From assembly GCA_963842355.1 (NCBI GenBank), contig CAWJGC010000012.1, positions 124,001 through 188,000 on the forward strand: DNA of 64,000 bases, given 5' to 3'. The notes under the pieces are model-generated. The model had not been told where the DNA came from. It worked only from the letters and a program-made list of their open reading frames with translations, and did not search any database. The stretch is from JASHPR01 sp963842355 (lineage in GTDB: Bacteria > Actinomycetota > Actinomycetes > Streptosporangiales > Streptosporangiaceae). Of this stretch, positions 1 to 8,363 are shown piece after piece. The position numbers and the translations under genes were made by a program. How positions within the stretch are numbered: position 1 is the stretch's first letter; each line of letters starts with the position of its first letter.

Positions 1-1
1 G

Positions 2-97
2 CGGGACGCGATGGCCGAGTCCGCCGACCGGATGTTCCACGCCTGGCTGCGCCGGGTCGGTATTCACTGTAGTGAAACCCGGTTAACCGGGCGGTAA
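2..97 (+). CDS. C-terminal end of an unidentified protein (partial, runs off the left edge)
   Basis: One frame stays open from the left edge and ends at TAA (95-97), giving about 31 residues with an amphipathic stretch (DRMFHAWLRRV). No family can be named from so short a tail. The last codons run into GTTAAC/GGTAAC sequence that also looks regulatory, so the coding call is tentative. Another frame stops earlier (TAG at 70-72) and is less protein-like. Confidence 0.3.
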   Translation, partial: RDAMAESADRMFHAWLRRVGIHCSETRLTGR

Positions 98-161
98 CCG
101 TCCGCACCGAGCCCGCGGCGGGCCCGGCCCCGGATCGCCAGACACCGCGAGAGTGCGCCCG

Positions 162-177
162 GTTACGAGCGGGTTAC
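162..177 (+). promoter_or_regulatory. GlnR-like box (GTTAC-N6-GTTAC) upstream of the glutamine synthetase-like gene
   Basis: Two GTTAC half-sites lie exactly 11 bp apart (162-166 and 173-177). This matches the gTnAC-N6-GnnAC architecture known for the actinobacterial nitrogen regulator GlnR. A second AAC pair with 11-bp phase (85-87 and 96-98) lies inside GGTTAACC/GGTAACC upstream. A possible -10 (TATAGA, 192-197) follows at activator-like distance, and the ligase starts at 294. GlnR control is inferred from the motif only. Confidence 0.35.
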
Positions 178-293
178 CGAGCTAAGCGGCATATAGACAC
201 AGGAGGCGAGGCATGCTACACAACGTTTACCTGGGGTGAACCGCCGGACCCCGATCCCGCCTCGGCGGCCCGACGATACGACGGAGTGAACGC

Positions 294-1652
294 ATGCCGG
301 ACGTCGAGGGTGATCTCAGGACACGGGCCGAGGCGGACGGCGTCGAGTTCTTCTTCGCCATGTTCGTCGACATGCACGGCAAGCCGTGCGCGAAGATGAT
401 CCCGGTCGAGGCGCTCGACGTCCTGCTCGGCGGCGGCGCCGGCTTCGCCGGGTTCGCGGCCGGCCCGATGGGCCAGACCCCGGCCGATCCCGACATGATC
501 GCGGTGCCGGACCTGGCGTCGTACACGCTCGCGCCCTGGCAGCCGGGACTCGCGGTGCTGCAGTGCGACATCCACGTCGAGGGCGAGCCGTGGCCGTACG
601 CGCCGCGGCTGATCCTGAAGGCCATGGTGGAGAAGGCGCGCCAGCGCGGCGTGACGTACAACGTCGGGTGCGAGGCGGAGTACTTCCTCGTCCGGCGCAC
701 GGCGGACCACGGCATCGAGGTGGCGGACCCGCTGGACCGCTCGGACGCGCCGTGCTACGACGCCAAGGGCCTGACCCGGATGTTCGACCACCTGACCACG
801 ATGTCGAAGTACATGAACCGGCTCGGGTGGGCCAACTACGCCAACGACCACGAGGACGCCAACGGCCAGTTCGAGCAGAACTTCGCCTACTCCGACGCGC
901 TGACCAGCGCCGACCGGCTGATCTTCTTCCGGTACATGGTCCACACGGTCGCGCACCAGGCGGGCATGGCGGCGACGTTCATGCCGAAGCCCTTCGCCAG
1001 CCTCACCGGGTCCGGGCTGCACCTGCACTCCAGCCTCTGGGACGCCGCGTCGGGCGAGGAACTGTTCGCCGACCCGGCCGACCCCCGGGGGCTCGGCCTG
1101 TCCGCCCTGGCCTACCACTACATCGGCGGCCTGATCGCCCACGCCCCGGCGCTGGCCGCGATCACCTGCCCGACGGTGAACTCCTACAAGCGCTTCGGCG
1201 TGGGCGCGCCGCTGTCCGGCGCCACCTGGGCGCCGGCGTACGCCACCTACGGCGGGAACAACCGGACCCAGATGCTGCGGGTACCCGACGGCGGGCGGGT
1301 GGAGAACCGGGCCTGCGACGGCTCGGCCAACCCGTACCTGGCCATGGCCGCGCAACTGGCGGCCGGCCTCGACGGCATCGACCGCGGCCTCGACCCGGGC
1401 GAGCCCAACCGCGACAACCTGCACGTGCTGTCGGCGCAGGAGGTCGCCGGCCGCGGAATCCGGGCCCTGCCGCCGACCCTGCTGCACGCCGCGGACGAAC
1501 TGGTGGCCGACGACGTGCTGCGCGAGGCGCTGGGCAAGACGCCCGACGGTGATTACGTCGACTACTACGCGAAGGTCAAGCGCGAGGAGTTCCACGCCTG
1601 GCATTCCGTCGTGACCGACTGGGAGGTAGAGCGGTACCTGACGCTTTTCTAG
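294..1652 (+). CDS. Type III glutamine synthetase-like (GlnT / gamma-glutamylmethylamide synthetase family) ligase
   Basis: A 452-residue ATP-dependent glutamate-amine ligase of the GlnT group, the family that includes type III glutamine synthetases and gamma-glutamylmethylamide synthetase. The sequence shows the GS catalytic landmarks: the acidic glutamate/metal segment NDHEDANGQFEQNF near residue 185, the GSGLHLHSSLWD nucleotide/metal motif near 240, and the NSYKRF and NNRTQMLRVP arginine loops near 300-330. The ATG at 294 has an ACGGAG ribosome site. A GlnR-like box and a possible -10 lie upstream, and an APC permease follows after a hairpin. It may condense an imported amine with glutamate. 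A paralogue lies at 29053. Whether ammonia or another amine is the substrate cannot be read from sequence. Confidence 0.85.
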   Translation: MPDVEGDLRTRAEADGVEFFFAMFVDMHGKPCAKMIPVEALDVLLGGGAGFAGFAAGPMGQTPADPDMIAVPDLASYTLAPWQPGLAVLQCDIHVEGEPWPYAPRLILKAMVEKARQRGVTYNVGCEAEYFLVRRTADHGIEVADPLDRSDAPCYDAKGLTRMFDHLTTMSKYMNRLGWANYANDHEDANGQFEQNFAYSDALTSADRLIFFRYMVHTVAHQAGMAATFMPKPFASLTGSGLHLHSSLWDAASGEELFADPADPRGLGLSALAYHYIGGLIAHAPALAAITCPTVNSYKRFGVGAPLSGATWAPAYATYGGNNRTQMLRVPDGGRVENRACDGSANPYLAMAAQLAAGLDGIDRGLDPGEPNRDNLHVLSAQEVAGRGIRALPPTLLHAADELVADDVLREALGKTPDGDYVDYYAKVKREEFHAWHSVVTDWEVERYLTLF

Positions 1653-1657
1653 GTTTT

Positions 1658-1701
1658 CGCGGAGCTTGCTCCGCGGCGGGGGTTATAGGGGGTCGTCCCC
1701 C
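1658..1701 (+). terminator. Double hairpin between the ligase and permease genes
   Basis: Perfect arms CGCGGAGC (1658-1665) and GCTCCGCG (1668-1675) are followed by GGGGG (1688-1692) and CCCCC (1697-1701). There is no T-run, as is usual in high-GC actinomycetes. It may attenuate read-through. A similar G-run/TCG/C-run palindrome followed by AGGCC recurs at 39930-39945. Confidence 0.4.
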
Positions 1702-1757
1702 TAGGCCCCCAGAGGACTGAACGCTCTGGTGCGTGCTTGAGCTGGCGGGAGGGAACC

Positions 1758-3380
1758 ATGGCCTCGGCAGATGGGGTTATATTCGACAAGGGCCTGGTCA
1801 AGGGCACGAACTGGTGGGGTGCGTTCGTGATCGGCCTGGCCGGCACCATCCTGGTCACCGGCATCGCGCCGTACGTGGTCCAGGGCACCGGGGCGCTCGG
1901 CATCATCCTGATCGGGGTCATGACGATCGCGGGCTGCTTCCTCTGCCTGTGCCTGGCCGAGCTGGGGACGATGTGGCCAGACCGCACCGGCGGCATTCCC
2001 GGCTACGCGACGGAGTCGTTCCGGCCGCTGGTCGGCAACACCGTGGCGCGGCACATCGGCGGGACCTCGGGCTGGGCCTACTGGCTCGGCTGGTTCCCGG
2101 TCGCGCCGATCAACGTGATCCTGACCGCGTCCTACCTGGCGGTGCTGTTCAACTTCAGCCCGGGGCACATGATCTCTCCGGTGGGCCATACCTGGGGCGC
2201 CCCGATCGGCGTCACCGTCCTGATCATCTGCTTCGCGCTGCTGCTGGCGATCTTCATCCCGGCCTACCTCGGGATCAGGCTCGGCGCGGCGTTCGCGACC
2301 GTGCTCGGCGTGCTGTCGATGCTGCCGATCACCGCGATGATCTTCCTGCCGTTCTTCAAGTCGGGCGCGATCCACTGGGGCAACGTGGCCGGCTTCCACG
2401 CGCCGCCGGGAGTGCACGTCAGCGCGGTGTTCGTGGCCGCGTGGTTCTTCCCGATCCTCTGGAACGTGATCGCGATGGAGGCGGCCGCCTGCTACGTGGG
2501 CGAGTGCCGGGGCGGCGCCCGCGACGCCAAGATCGCGCTGACCGCCGAGGGCGTCTACGGGATGTTCATCTACATCATGACCCCGCTGCTGTTCGTCGCG
2601 GTGCTCGGCGTCCTGCTCACCAGCGCCGACCCGCTGACGCTGTACCTCACCTACACCGACCACATCTTCGGGCCCGGGTCGTGGGAGAAGTGGTTCGTCG
2701 GCATCCCGCTGATCCTGGCGCTGGCCCTGTCGGTGCTGAACGCGATCATGGGCGTCGGCCGGTCGCTGTACCAGGCGGCCGAGGACGGGCAGCTGCCGCG
2801 CTGGTTCGAGCACAAGAACCGGCACGGCGTGCCCGACTACGCGATGGCCTTCAACGTGGTGTGCGCGGCCCTGCTGGTCCTGCTCGGCTCGCCGGTGCGG
2901 ATCTACATCATCTCCAACGGCGGCTACCTGCTGTCCTGCGCGCTCGCGTTCGCCGGCTACTTCGTCTACCGCCACCTGCGCCCGGACGAGCCGCGGCCGT
3001 TCCGGCTGCCGACGTTCGCGAAGTGGATCGCGCTCGCGGTGTTCGTCATCTGGATGGCCATCTACTTCTTCGGCGGCTGGAACTCGCCGAACGTCGTGGT
3101 CGGGCCAGGGCAGGGGCCCTGGCTCTACCTGCTCGGGCTGCTCATCGTCGCCCTGTACGCCCCGCTGTACTGGTGGCGCGCCTGGCAGGACCGCAGGCTG
3201 GCCGCGGCCCGGCTGACGCCGGTCGCCGCGGGTGCCTCGGGTGCCTCGGGTGCCGCGGGCGTCGCGGTGGGCGCGATGGAGGAGCCGCTGCGCGACGGCG
3301 CGGCACCGTCGGCGGACGGCGGCGCGCCTGACCCGGTGGGCCGCGCGGAGCCGTCCGGCGAGCCGACCGACACCCGGTAG
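1758..3380 (+). CDS. APC-family amino acid/amine permease
   Basis: A 540-residue inner-membrane transporter of the amino acid-polyamine-organocation superfamily. About twelve hydrophobic segments are visible, beginning at WGAFVIGLAGTILVTGIAPYV, with the conserved N-terminal glycine-rich helix and an ETFRP-like element (ATESFRPLVG). I chose the ATG at 1758 because GGGAGGG lies 6-9 bases upstream; a longer in-frame start at 1737 has no such site. The C-terminal tail has a GASGASGAAG micro-repeat and is hydrophilic. Position directly after the GlnT-like ligase suggests it imports that enzyme's amine or amino acid substrate, which is inferred from context only. Confidence 0.85.
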   Translation: MASADGVIFDKGLVKGTNWWGAFVIGLAGTILVTGIAPYVVQGTGALGIILIGVMTIAGCFLCLCLAELGTMWPDRTGGIPGYATESFRPLVGNTVARHIGGTSGWAYWLGWFPVAPINVILTASYLAVLFNFSPGHMISPVGHTWGAPIGVTVLIICFALLLAIFIPAYLGIRLGAAFATVLGVLSMLPITAMIFLPFFKSGAIHWGNVAGFHAPPGVHVSAVFVAAWFFPILWNVIAMEAAACYVGECRGGARDAKIALTAEGVYGMFIYIMTPLLFVAVLGVLLTSADPLTLYLTYTDHIFGPGSWEKWFVGIPLILALALSVLNAIMGVGRSLYQAAEDGQLPRWFEHKNRHGVPDYAMAFNVVCAALLVLLGSPVRIYIISNGGYLLSCALAFAGYFVYRHLRPDEPRPFRLPTFAKWIALAVFVIWMAIYFFGGWNSPNVVVGPGQGPWLYLLGLLIVALYAPLYWWRAWQDRRLAAARLTPVAAGASGASGAAGVAVGAMEEPLRDGAAPSADGGAPDPVGRAEPSGEPTDTR

Positions 3381-3395
3381 CGGGGACCGGGAGGC

Positions 3396-3866
3396 ATGCC
3401 GCTGCTGAGGCGCCGCTGGGATCCGCAGCCCACGGCCGTGGCCGGAGTGCTGCTGGCGTCCTCCGGCGCGCCGTTCAGCCGCGCGGCCGTCCGCCGGGCC
3501 TGCGAACTCGCGGCCGGCCAGCCGGTCGCCGTGCTGTCGATCCTCAAGGTGTACGGCTCCACGTTCGGGCTGCCCAACCCCGGGCTGATGCCGACCCGCC
3601 GCGAACGCGAGGAGCAGCTCAAGATCGTGGGCAAGGCCATCGCCGAACTGGAGCGGCGCGGCTGCACCGTGGACGGCCAGATCGCCGCCACCCGCAGCGC
3701 GGGGCGGATGATCGCCAAGGTGGCGCGCGTCCGCGGTGTCCGCTACGTGGTCATGGACGCGCAGCCGGCGGCCGGCGTCCGGCAGCTCATCGAGGGCAGC
3801 GTGACCGGCATCGTGCGCCGCAGGCTCGCCGACCGGGCCGCGCTCGAACTCGTCGGCGGATCCTGA
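3396..3866 (+). CDS. UspA-like universal stress protein domain protein
   Basis: A 156-residue soluble protein starting 16 bases after the permease stop, so probably in the same transcript. It has the alpha/beta layout of universal stress proteins: a first strand AVAGVLLASSGAPFSRAAV, a middle helix REREEQLKIVGKAIAELERRG, and a final VRYVVMDAQPAAG...EGSVTGIVRRR. The ATP-binding consensus G-2X-G-9X-G(S/T) is only partly kept (the segment ends in GSVTG), so nucleotide binding is uncertain. USP proteins next to APC permeases are common and may modulate transport. Confidence 0.65.
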   Translation: MPLLRRRWDPQPTAVAGVLLASSGAPFSRAAVRRACELAAGQPVAVLSILKVYGSTFGLPNPGLMPTRREREEQLKIVGKAIAELERRGCTVDGQIAATRSAGRMIAKVARVRGVRYVVMDAQPAAGVRQLIEGSVTGIVRRRLADRAALELVGGS

Positions 3867-3911
3867 TATCTGGCTCCGGGCCGGGCGCTCCGGGCGGGCG
3901 CCCCGCTCACC

Positions 3912-3947
3912 GCACCGTCCTTGCGGCTCGGCACCGTCCTTGCGGCT
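3912..3947. repeat. 17-bp direct repeat in the 3867-4108 intergenic region
   Basis: The sequence GCACCGTCCTTGCGGCT occurs twice (3912-3928 and 3931-3947), 19 bp apart, between the USP-like gene and the GPP34 gene. It could be a repressor site pair or a chance duplication. I see no other feature in this 242-bp gap except AT-richer sequence around 3955-3985 that may hold a promoter. Confidence 0.5.
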
Positions 3948-4108
3948 AGACATAGTTTGCCACACCATGTCATGTCCTGTAATACTGGGCGCGCGCCTTT
4001 TGCCGCCTCACGGGGAGAGAACCCAGCTATGTCCCGACTGGTTGTGACCTGGCGTGGCCGCTGCTCGAGGGGTCACGCCCGCGTGCCGTCGTCCGAGGGA
4101 GGGAACTC

Positions 4109-4747
4109 GTGGCGCGGCTGACCGGCACCGGCCGGCTGGCCGACGACCTCTACCTGATGGCCCACCACGACGTCACCGGCAAGCCGCTGCTGCAGCCGCG
4201 CGCGATCGGCCTGGGACTGGCCGGCGCGCTGCTGGCCGAACTGGTGCGGTTAGGGAAGATCCGGCTCGTGCCGGGCGGGCTCGCCGTGGCCGACGCCGCC
4301 CCGCCGGGGGACGCGTTAGCTGACTCGGTCCTGGGCCTGATGCTCGGCGAACCCGAGCAGCACCCGGCGCAGACCTGGCTGCAGTACCTGGCCCGCACCG
4401 CGGCGGCGGACGTGGCCCGCCGGCTGGCGCGGGCGGATTACCTGACCTGGACCCGGCGAGGCTGGCGCGGCGGGCGGTGGGTCCCGGTGGACGCCGAATG
4501 CGCGTTCGCGCCGCTCGCCCGGGTGAAGTCCGCGCTGGACCCGTCCCGGACGCTGAACGTGCACGGCGCGGCCCTGGCCGGGCTGGCCGCGGCCTGCGGG
4601 CTCGGCTCCCGGCTGTCGCTGTACCTGCCGCCGAAGACCGACCGCGCCCTCGCCGGGGCGGTGCAGCGGCTCGATCCCGGCCTGCGTGAACTGATCGCCC
4701 AGACCCAGGCCGCGGTGGACAGCGCCCTGCTGTCCCACCGCGTGTGA
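4109..4747 (+). CDS. GPP34 (Golgi phosphoprotein 3-like) family protein
   Basis: A 212-residue protein of the GPP34/GOLPH3 family. The family start LADDLYLMAHHDVTGKPLLQPRAIGLGLAGALLAEL is clear, followed by the helical body and a final LDPGLRELIAQTQAAVDSALLS helix. Eukaryotic members bind phosphatidylinositol-4-phosphate. Actinobacteria carry many copies of unknown role, perhaps at the membrane surface. The start is GTG 4109; an in-frame alternative is not obvious. The stop is 35 bases before the next permease start, so the two are probably co-transcribed. Confidence 0.8.
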   Translation: MARLTGTGRLADDLYLMAHHDVTGKPLLQPRAIGLGLAGALLAELVRLGKIRLVPGGLAVADAAPPGDALADSVLGLMLGEPEQHPAQTWLQYLARTAAADVARRLARADYLTWTRRGWRGGRWVPVDAECAFAPLARVKSALDPSRTLNVHGAALAGLAAACGLGSRLSLYLPPKTDRALAGAVQRLDPGLRELIAQTQAAVDSALLSHRV

Positions 4748-4782
4748 ACGCCTGCCCCATCCGTCTCAAGCCCAGGAGTCAC

Positions 4783-6288
4783 ATGATGTCCAGAACGCAG
4801 GCAGCACGACGCAGGCCGGGCAGCGTGTCCCGGGCGCTGGCCAGCGACCGGCTGGGCGTGCCCGCGGTCGTGTTCTTCGTCCTGGCCGGCGTGGCGCCGC
4901 TGACGGTAGCGGCCGGGGTCATCCCCACCGCCTACCAGACCACCGGCCTGACCGGCATCCCGGCCGGGTTCATCGCGGTCGCGGTGATCCTGGCGCTGTT
5001 CGCGGTCGGCTACGTGGCGATGACCCGGCACATCACCAACAGCGGCGCGTTCTACGCCTTCGTCTCCCGCGGCATCGGCCGCGTGATCGGCGTGGCCGCC
5101 GCCCTCGTGGCGCTGCTGTCGTACTCGTTCTTGCAGGTGGGGCTGTACGGCGCCTTCGGCCCGAACGCGGCCAGCGAAGCCGCCGCCCACCTCGGCGTGC
5201 ACGCCGCGTGGTGGAAGTGGGCGCTGGGCGCCTGGGCCGTCATCACGGTCCTGGGCCTGCTGCGGGTGGACATCACCGGCCGGGTGCTCGGCGTACTGCT
5301 GTCCGCCGAGATCCTGGTCATCTTCATCGAGACGATCTCCGGGCTGGCCCGCCCGGCGGGCGGGCACTTCAGCGTGGCCACGTTGTCCCCGGCCGCGCTC
5401 ACCTCGGCCGGGTTCGGCACGTTCGGCGTGCTGGCCGTCGTCGCGGTGCTCGGCTTCGTGGGCTTCGAGCAGGCGCCCGTGCTGGCCGAAGAGGCCCGCA
5501 ACGCCCGCCGGACCATCCCGGTGGCCACGTTCTTCGCCCTCGGCATGATCGCCGTCGTGTACGCCGGGGCGAGCTGGGCCATGGCCGTGCACAACGGCGA
5601 CGGCCACGTCGTGGCCGCGGCGGGGCAGCAGGGCCCGGGGCTGCTGTTCGGCCTGGGCGGCAGCGGCCCGCTGTCCCAGGCCGCCCAGTGGCTGTTCCTG
5701 ACCTCGCTGTTCGCCGCCGCGCTGGCGTTCCACAACGTCGTCTGGCGGTACATGTACGCGCTCGGCCGGGAGAACGTCCTGCCTTCCGCGCTGGGGCGCA
5801 CCGGCGGCAACAACATCCCCAAGACCGCATCACTCGCGCAGAGCGCGACCGGCCTGGCCGTCATCCTGGTGTACGCGGCGGGCGGCTGGCCGCCCATGAC
5901 GGACCTGTTCTTCTGGCTGGGGACTACGGGCGGCTTTGGCATCATCATCCTGCTCGCGCTGACCGCGGTCGCGGTGATCGCGTTCTTCGCCCGTGACTCC
6001 CGCGGCGAGACCGCCTGGCCGCGGCTGATCGCGCCCGCGCTCGCCGCCGCGGCGCTGACCGGCATCGTCGTGCTGGCCGCGACGCACTACGACACCCTGC
6101 TCGGCGTCCCGGCAGGCGCCTGGGCCGCCTGGGCCCTGCCGGCCAGTTACGCCGTGGTCGCCGTGATCGGGCTAGTCTGGGGGCTGGTCCTGAAGGCCTG
6201 GCGCCCCCAGGTCTACGGGGCCATCGGGCTCGGCGCTCACGCCGTCACCGGCCAGTTGACCCCGGCCAGCGAAGGAGCGCGGTCATGA
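4783..6288 (+). CDS. APC-family permease
   Basis: A 501-residue membrane transporter of the APC superfamily. It opens with a basic cytoplasmic tail and the first helix VPAVVFFVLAGVAPLTVAAGVIP, followed by ITNSGAFYAFVSRGIGRVIG, which is typical of amino acid permeases. Roughly 12 membrane segments can be counted. The start at 4783 follows an AGGAG site (4773-4777); a longer reading from 4744 would overlap the GPP34 stop and add a non-hydrophobic extension. The stop overlaps the ATG of the next gene (ATGA), implying translational coupling to the acetyltransferase. The substrate is unknown. Confidence 0.85.
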   Translation: MMSRTQAARRRPGSVSRALASDRLGVPAVVFFVLAGVAPLTVAAGVIPTAYQTTGLTGIPAGFIAVAVILALFAVGYVAMTRHITNSGAFYAFVSRGIGRVIGVAAALVALLSYSFLQVGLYGAFGPNAASEAAAHLGVHAAWWKWALGAWAVITVLGLLRVDITGRVLGVLLSAEILVIFIETISGLARPAGGHFSVATLSPAALTSAGFGTFGVLAVVAVLGFVGFEQAPVLAEEARNARRTIPVATFFALGMIAVVYAGASWAMAVHNGDGHVVAAAGQQGPGLLFGLGGSGPLSQAAQWLFLTSLFAAALAFHNVVWRYMYALGRENVLPSALGRTGGNNIPKTASLAQSATGLAVILVYAAGGWPPMTDLFFWLGTTGGFGIIILLALTAVAVIAFFARDSRGETAWPRLIAPALAAAALTGIVVLAATHYDTLLGVPAGAWAAWALPASYAVVAVIGLVWGLVLKAWRPQVYGAIGLGAHAVTGQLTPASEGARS

Positions 6289-6944
6289 GTTGCGGCCCGC
6301 CGGCGCAGGTGATCCGGGCGGGTCCGGCGGACCTGGACACGCTCAGCCAGGTCATCGCCGACGCCTTCCACGACCTGGCCCCGGCCCGGTGGCTTGTCGC
6401 CGACCCGGCGGCCCGGGCGCAGATATTTCCCGGGTACTTCCGGCTGTTCGTCGAGCACGCGCTGGCGCACGGCGTGGTCCACACCACCCCCGGCCGCACC
6501 GCCGCGGCGCTGTGGATCCCGGCCGGCCCGGACGGAGCCGGCCCGCCCGCCGGGTACGACGCCCGGCTCCGCGCCGCCACCGGCCCGTGGGCCGAACGGT
6601 TCCGGGACTTCGACGCGGCCCTCGACGGGAGCCACCCCGCCGGCGTACCCCACCATCACCTGGCCATGATGGCCGTCCGGCCGGACCGCCAGGGCCGGGG
6701 GACCGGCACCACGTTGCTGGGTCGCTACCACGAGATACTGGACCGCGACGTCGGCGTGCCCGCCTACCTCGAGGCCAGCGACCTGCGCACCCGCCGGATC
6801 TACCTCCGCCACGGCTACGCCGACCACGGCCCGCCGATCCGCCTGCCCGGCGGCCCGCTGATGTACCCGATGTGGCGGGAGCGGACAACGCAAACGAGAT
6901 CCATGCGGCCCTGCCGGTCGCGTACCCGTGGCCCGGGGAGATGA
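6285..6944 (+). CDS. GNAT-family N-acetyltransferase
   Basis: A 219-residue acyltransferase that transfers an acetyl group from acetyl-CoA to an unknown amine. The acetyl-CoA loop is visible as MMAVRPDRQGRGTGTTLL (about residues 125-142; R/Q-x-x-G-x-G/A), followed by YLEASDLRTRRIYLRHGY, the usual motif B end. The ATG overlaps the permease TGA by four bases, so the two are coupled. The C-terminal ~20 residues are Arg-rich and run past the normal domain end. Substrate cannot be assigned. Confidence 0.8.
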   Translation: MSCGPPAQVIRAGPADLDTLSQVIADAFHDLAPARWLVADPAARAQIFPGYFRLFVEHALAHGVVHTTPGRTAAALWIPAGPDGAGPPAGYDARLRAATGPWAERFRDFDAALDGSHPAGVPHHHLAMMAVRPDRQGRGTGTTLLGRYHEILDRDVGVPAYLEASDLRTRRIYLRHGYADHGPPIRLPGGPLMYPMWRERTTQTRSMRPCRSRTRGPGR

Positions 6945-6997
6945 TGGAGGTTGATGCCAGACCCCTGGCAGCGTCGACGAAGGCCGCGTGAGGTGGG

Positions 6998-7471
6998 ATG
7001 TTCGCCAGGATCCTGGTCGCGATCGACGACTTCAGCCAGAGCCAGGCCGCGCTCGACCTGGTGAAGGACGTCGCCGTCGAGGGAGTGACGGAGGTGCGGG
7101 CGCTGCACCTTCGGGTGCGCGAGGTATCCGGCTTCGGCTGGTACTCGCGGGAGACGAAGAAGGACGCGTCGTTCGTCGCGGACGCGGCCACCTTCGAACT
7201 GCGCATGGCCGGCCTGGCCGCGGGCGGGGGAGTCCGGTACGTGGCCGTGGACCGGGTCGCCGAGGCGATCCTCGCCGAGGCGCAGGCGTTCGACGCCGAT
7301 CTCATCGTGCTGGGCCGCCCGAGGCGAGGGGAACTGCTGACCCGCCTGTTCGGCAGCGTCACGCTCCGGGTCATCCGGCGGTCGAACTGCCCCGTGCTCG
7401 TGGCGCAGCGCCGGCGCCGTCCGGCCCGGGCCATGTCCTCGGACGCCTCCTCCCGCGGAAACCAGCCCTGA
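6998..7471 (+). CDS. UspA-family universal stress protein
   Basis: A 157-residue stress protein with a clear UspA fold: first strand FARILVAIDDFSQSQAALD, and an ATP-binding loop GRPRRGELLTRLFGSVT that fits G-2X-G-9X-G(S/T) at about residues 105-121. It probably binds ATP and acts in the cytoplasm under stress. The KdpD-like membrane protein starts 11 bases downstream, a pairing seen in actinomycetes. The last ~20 residues are a polar tail. Confidence 0.8.
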   Translation: MFARILVAIDDFSQSQAALDLVKDVAVEGVTEVRALHLRVREVSGFGWYSRETKKDASFVADAATFELRMAGLAAGGGVRYVAVDRVAEAILAEAQAFDADLIVLGRPRRGELLTRLFGSVTLRVIRRSNCPVLVAQRRRRPARAMSSDASSRGNQP

Positions 7472-7482
7472 ACGGCCCCGCG

Positions 7483-8229
7483 ATGCGACGGCGATTCCGG
7501 CGTGACCAGCTGGCCGTCCTGGCGGCGCTGGTAGCGCCGTTGCTGCTCACGGCCATCCTGGTGCCGCTGCGTTCCAGCCTCCCCAACACCGATGCGGCGC
7601 TGGTGCTGATGCTGGTCGTCGTGGCCGTGGCCGCGGCCGGGTACCGGCTCGCTGGCGCCCTGGCGGCGCTGTCGGCCGCGGTGTGGTTCGACTTCTTCCT
7701 CACCCGGCCCTACGAGCGGTTCACGATCACCCGGGCCGCCGACATCGAGACGACCGTCCTGATCCTGGTCATCGGCATGGCCGTGACCGAGATCGCCGTC
7801 TGGGGACGCCGCCAGCACCTGGCGGCCAGCAGGAGCGCGGGCTACCTGGAGGGAATCAACGCCGCCGCGGAAGCGGTGGCGTCCGGCGGCTCGCCGACGG
7901 CGCTGATCGACGAGGTGTCCGCTCAGCTCACCCGGCTGCTGTCGCTGCAGTCGTGCCGCTTCCAGTACGGCGTCGCCGGGCTCGGCAAGCCCGCCCGGCT
8001 GCGGCACGACGGGATGCTGACCACCGCCGACCCGGCCTGGGACGTGGCGCGCGACGGCCTGCCCGCCGACACCGAACTGCTGGTCGAGAACCACGGCATC
8101 CTCGAGGGCCGGTTCCTGATGACACCTCGTCCCGGATTCCGGCCCTCCCTCGAACAGCGCCTGGTCGCGGTGGCCTTCGCCGACCAGGTCGGGGCCGCGC
8201 TCGCGGCGAGCCACCCGGTCGCGCAGTAG
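7483..8229 (+). CDS. DUF4118 (KdpD-like) membrane protein with GAF-like C-terminus
   Basis: A 248-residue protein resembling the membrane-sensor part of KdpD. Four hydrophobic segments lie at about residues 9-110, including DAALVLMLVVVAVAAAGY and the DFFLTRPYERFTI signature of DUF4118. They are followed by a soluble GAF-like region (EGINAAAEAVASGG...LEQRLVAVAFADQVGAAL). No histidine kinase domain follows, so it may sense without phosphorylating. The ATG at 7483 lies 11 bases after the Usp stop; in full KdpD proteins a Usp domain precedes this module, so the two genes look like a split KdpD N-terminus. Confidence 0.7.
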   Translation: MRRRFRRDQLAVLAALVAPLLLTAILVPLRSSLPNTDAALVLMLVVVAVAAAGYRLAGALAALSAAVWFDFFLTRPYERFTITRAADIETTVLILVIGMAVTEIAVWGRRQHLAASRSAGYLEGINAAAEAVASGGSPTALIDEVSAQLTRLLSLQSCRFQYGVAGLGKPARLRHDGMLTTADPAWDVARDGLPADTELLVENHGILEGRFLMTPRPGFRPSLEQRLVAVAFADQVGAALAASHPVAQ

Positions 8230-8301
8230 GCCAGCGGCACGTGGCTCAGCATCGCGGCGTGCGGGAATTAGCCCTGCCGTTGGGAAGGCGGGGCCGGAGA
8301 G

Positions 8302-8328
8302 TGTCACAGCTCCGGGTGGTGCCTTGTC
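8302..8328 (+). promoter_or_regulatory. ECF41-type promoter (TGTCACA-N16-TGTC)
   Basis: TGTCACA (8302-8308) is followed after exactly 16 bases by TGTC (8325-8328). Published ECF41 targets have TGTCACA-N16-CGTC upstream of the partner oxidoreductase/epimerase gene. It lies 35 bases before the epimerase start, leaving room for a short leader. Strongly suggests that the sigma factor at 9271 drives its own operon. Confidence 0.65.
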
Positions 8329-8363
8329 TTCAAGGGGAAAGGAGCGTACAGAAGGGAAAGGCC

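Noticed and set aside
79..180. DnaA-box or origin-like cluster of GTTAC motifs
   Set aside because: The motifs do not match the DnaA box, there is no dnaA/dnaN context, and the 11-bp phasing fits GlnR better.
216..1604. Long minus-strand open frame opposite the glutamine synthetase-like gene
   Set aside because: It lies antisense to a well-conserved GS gene and is Arg/Val/Gly-rich without motifs. Such shadows occur opposite most genes at this GC content.
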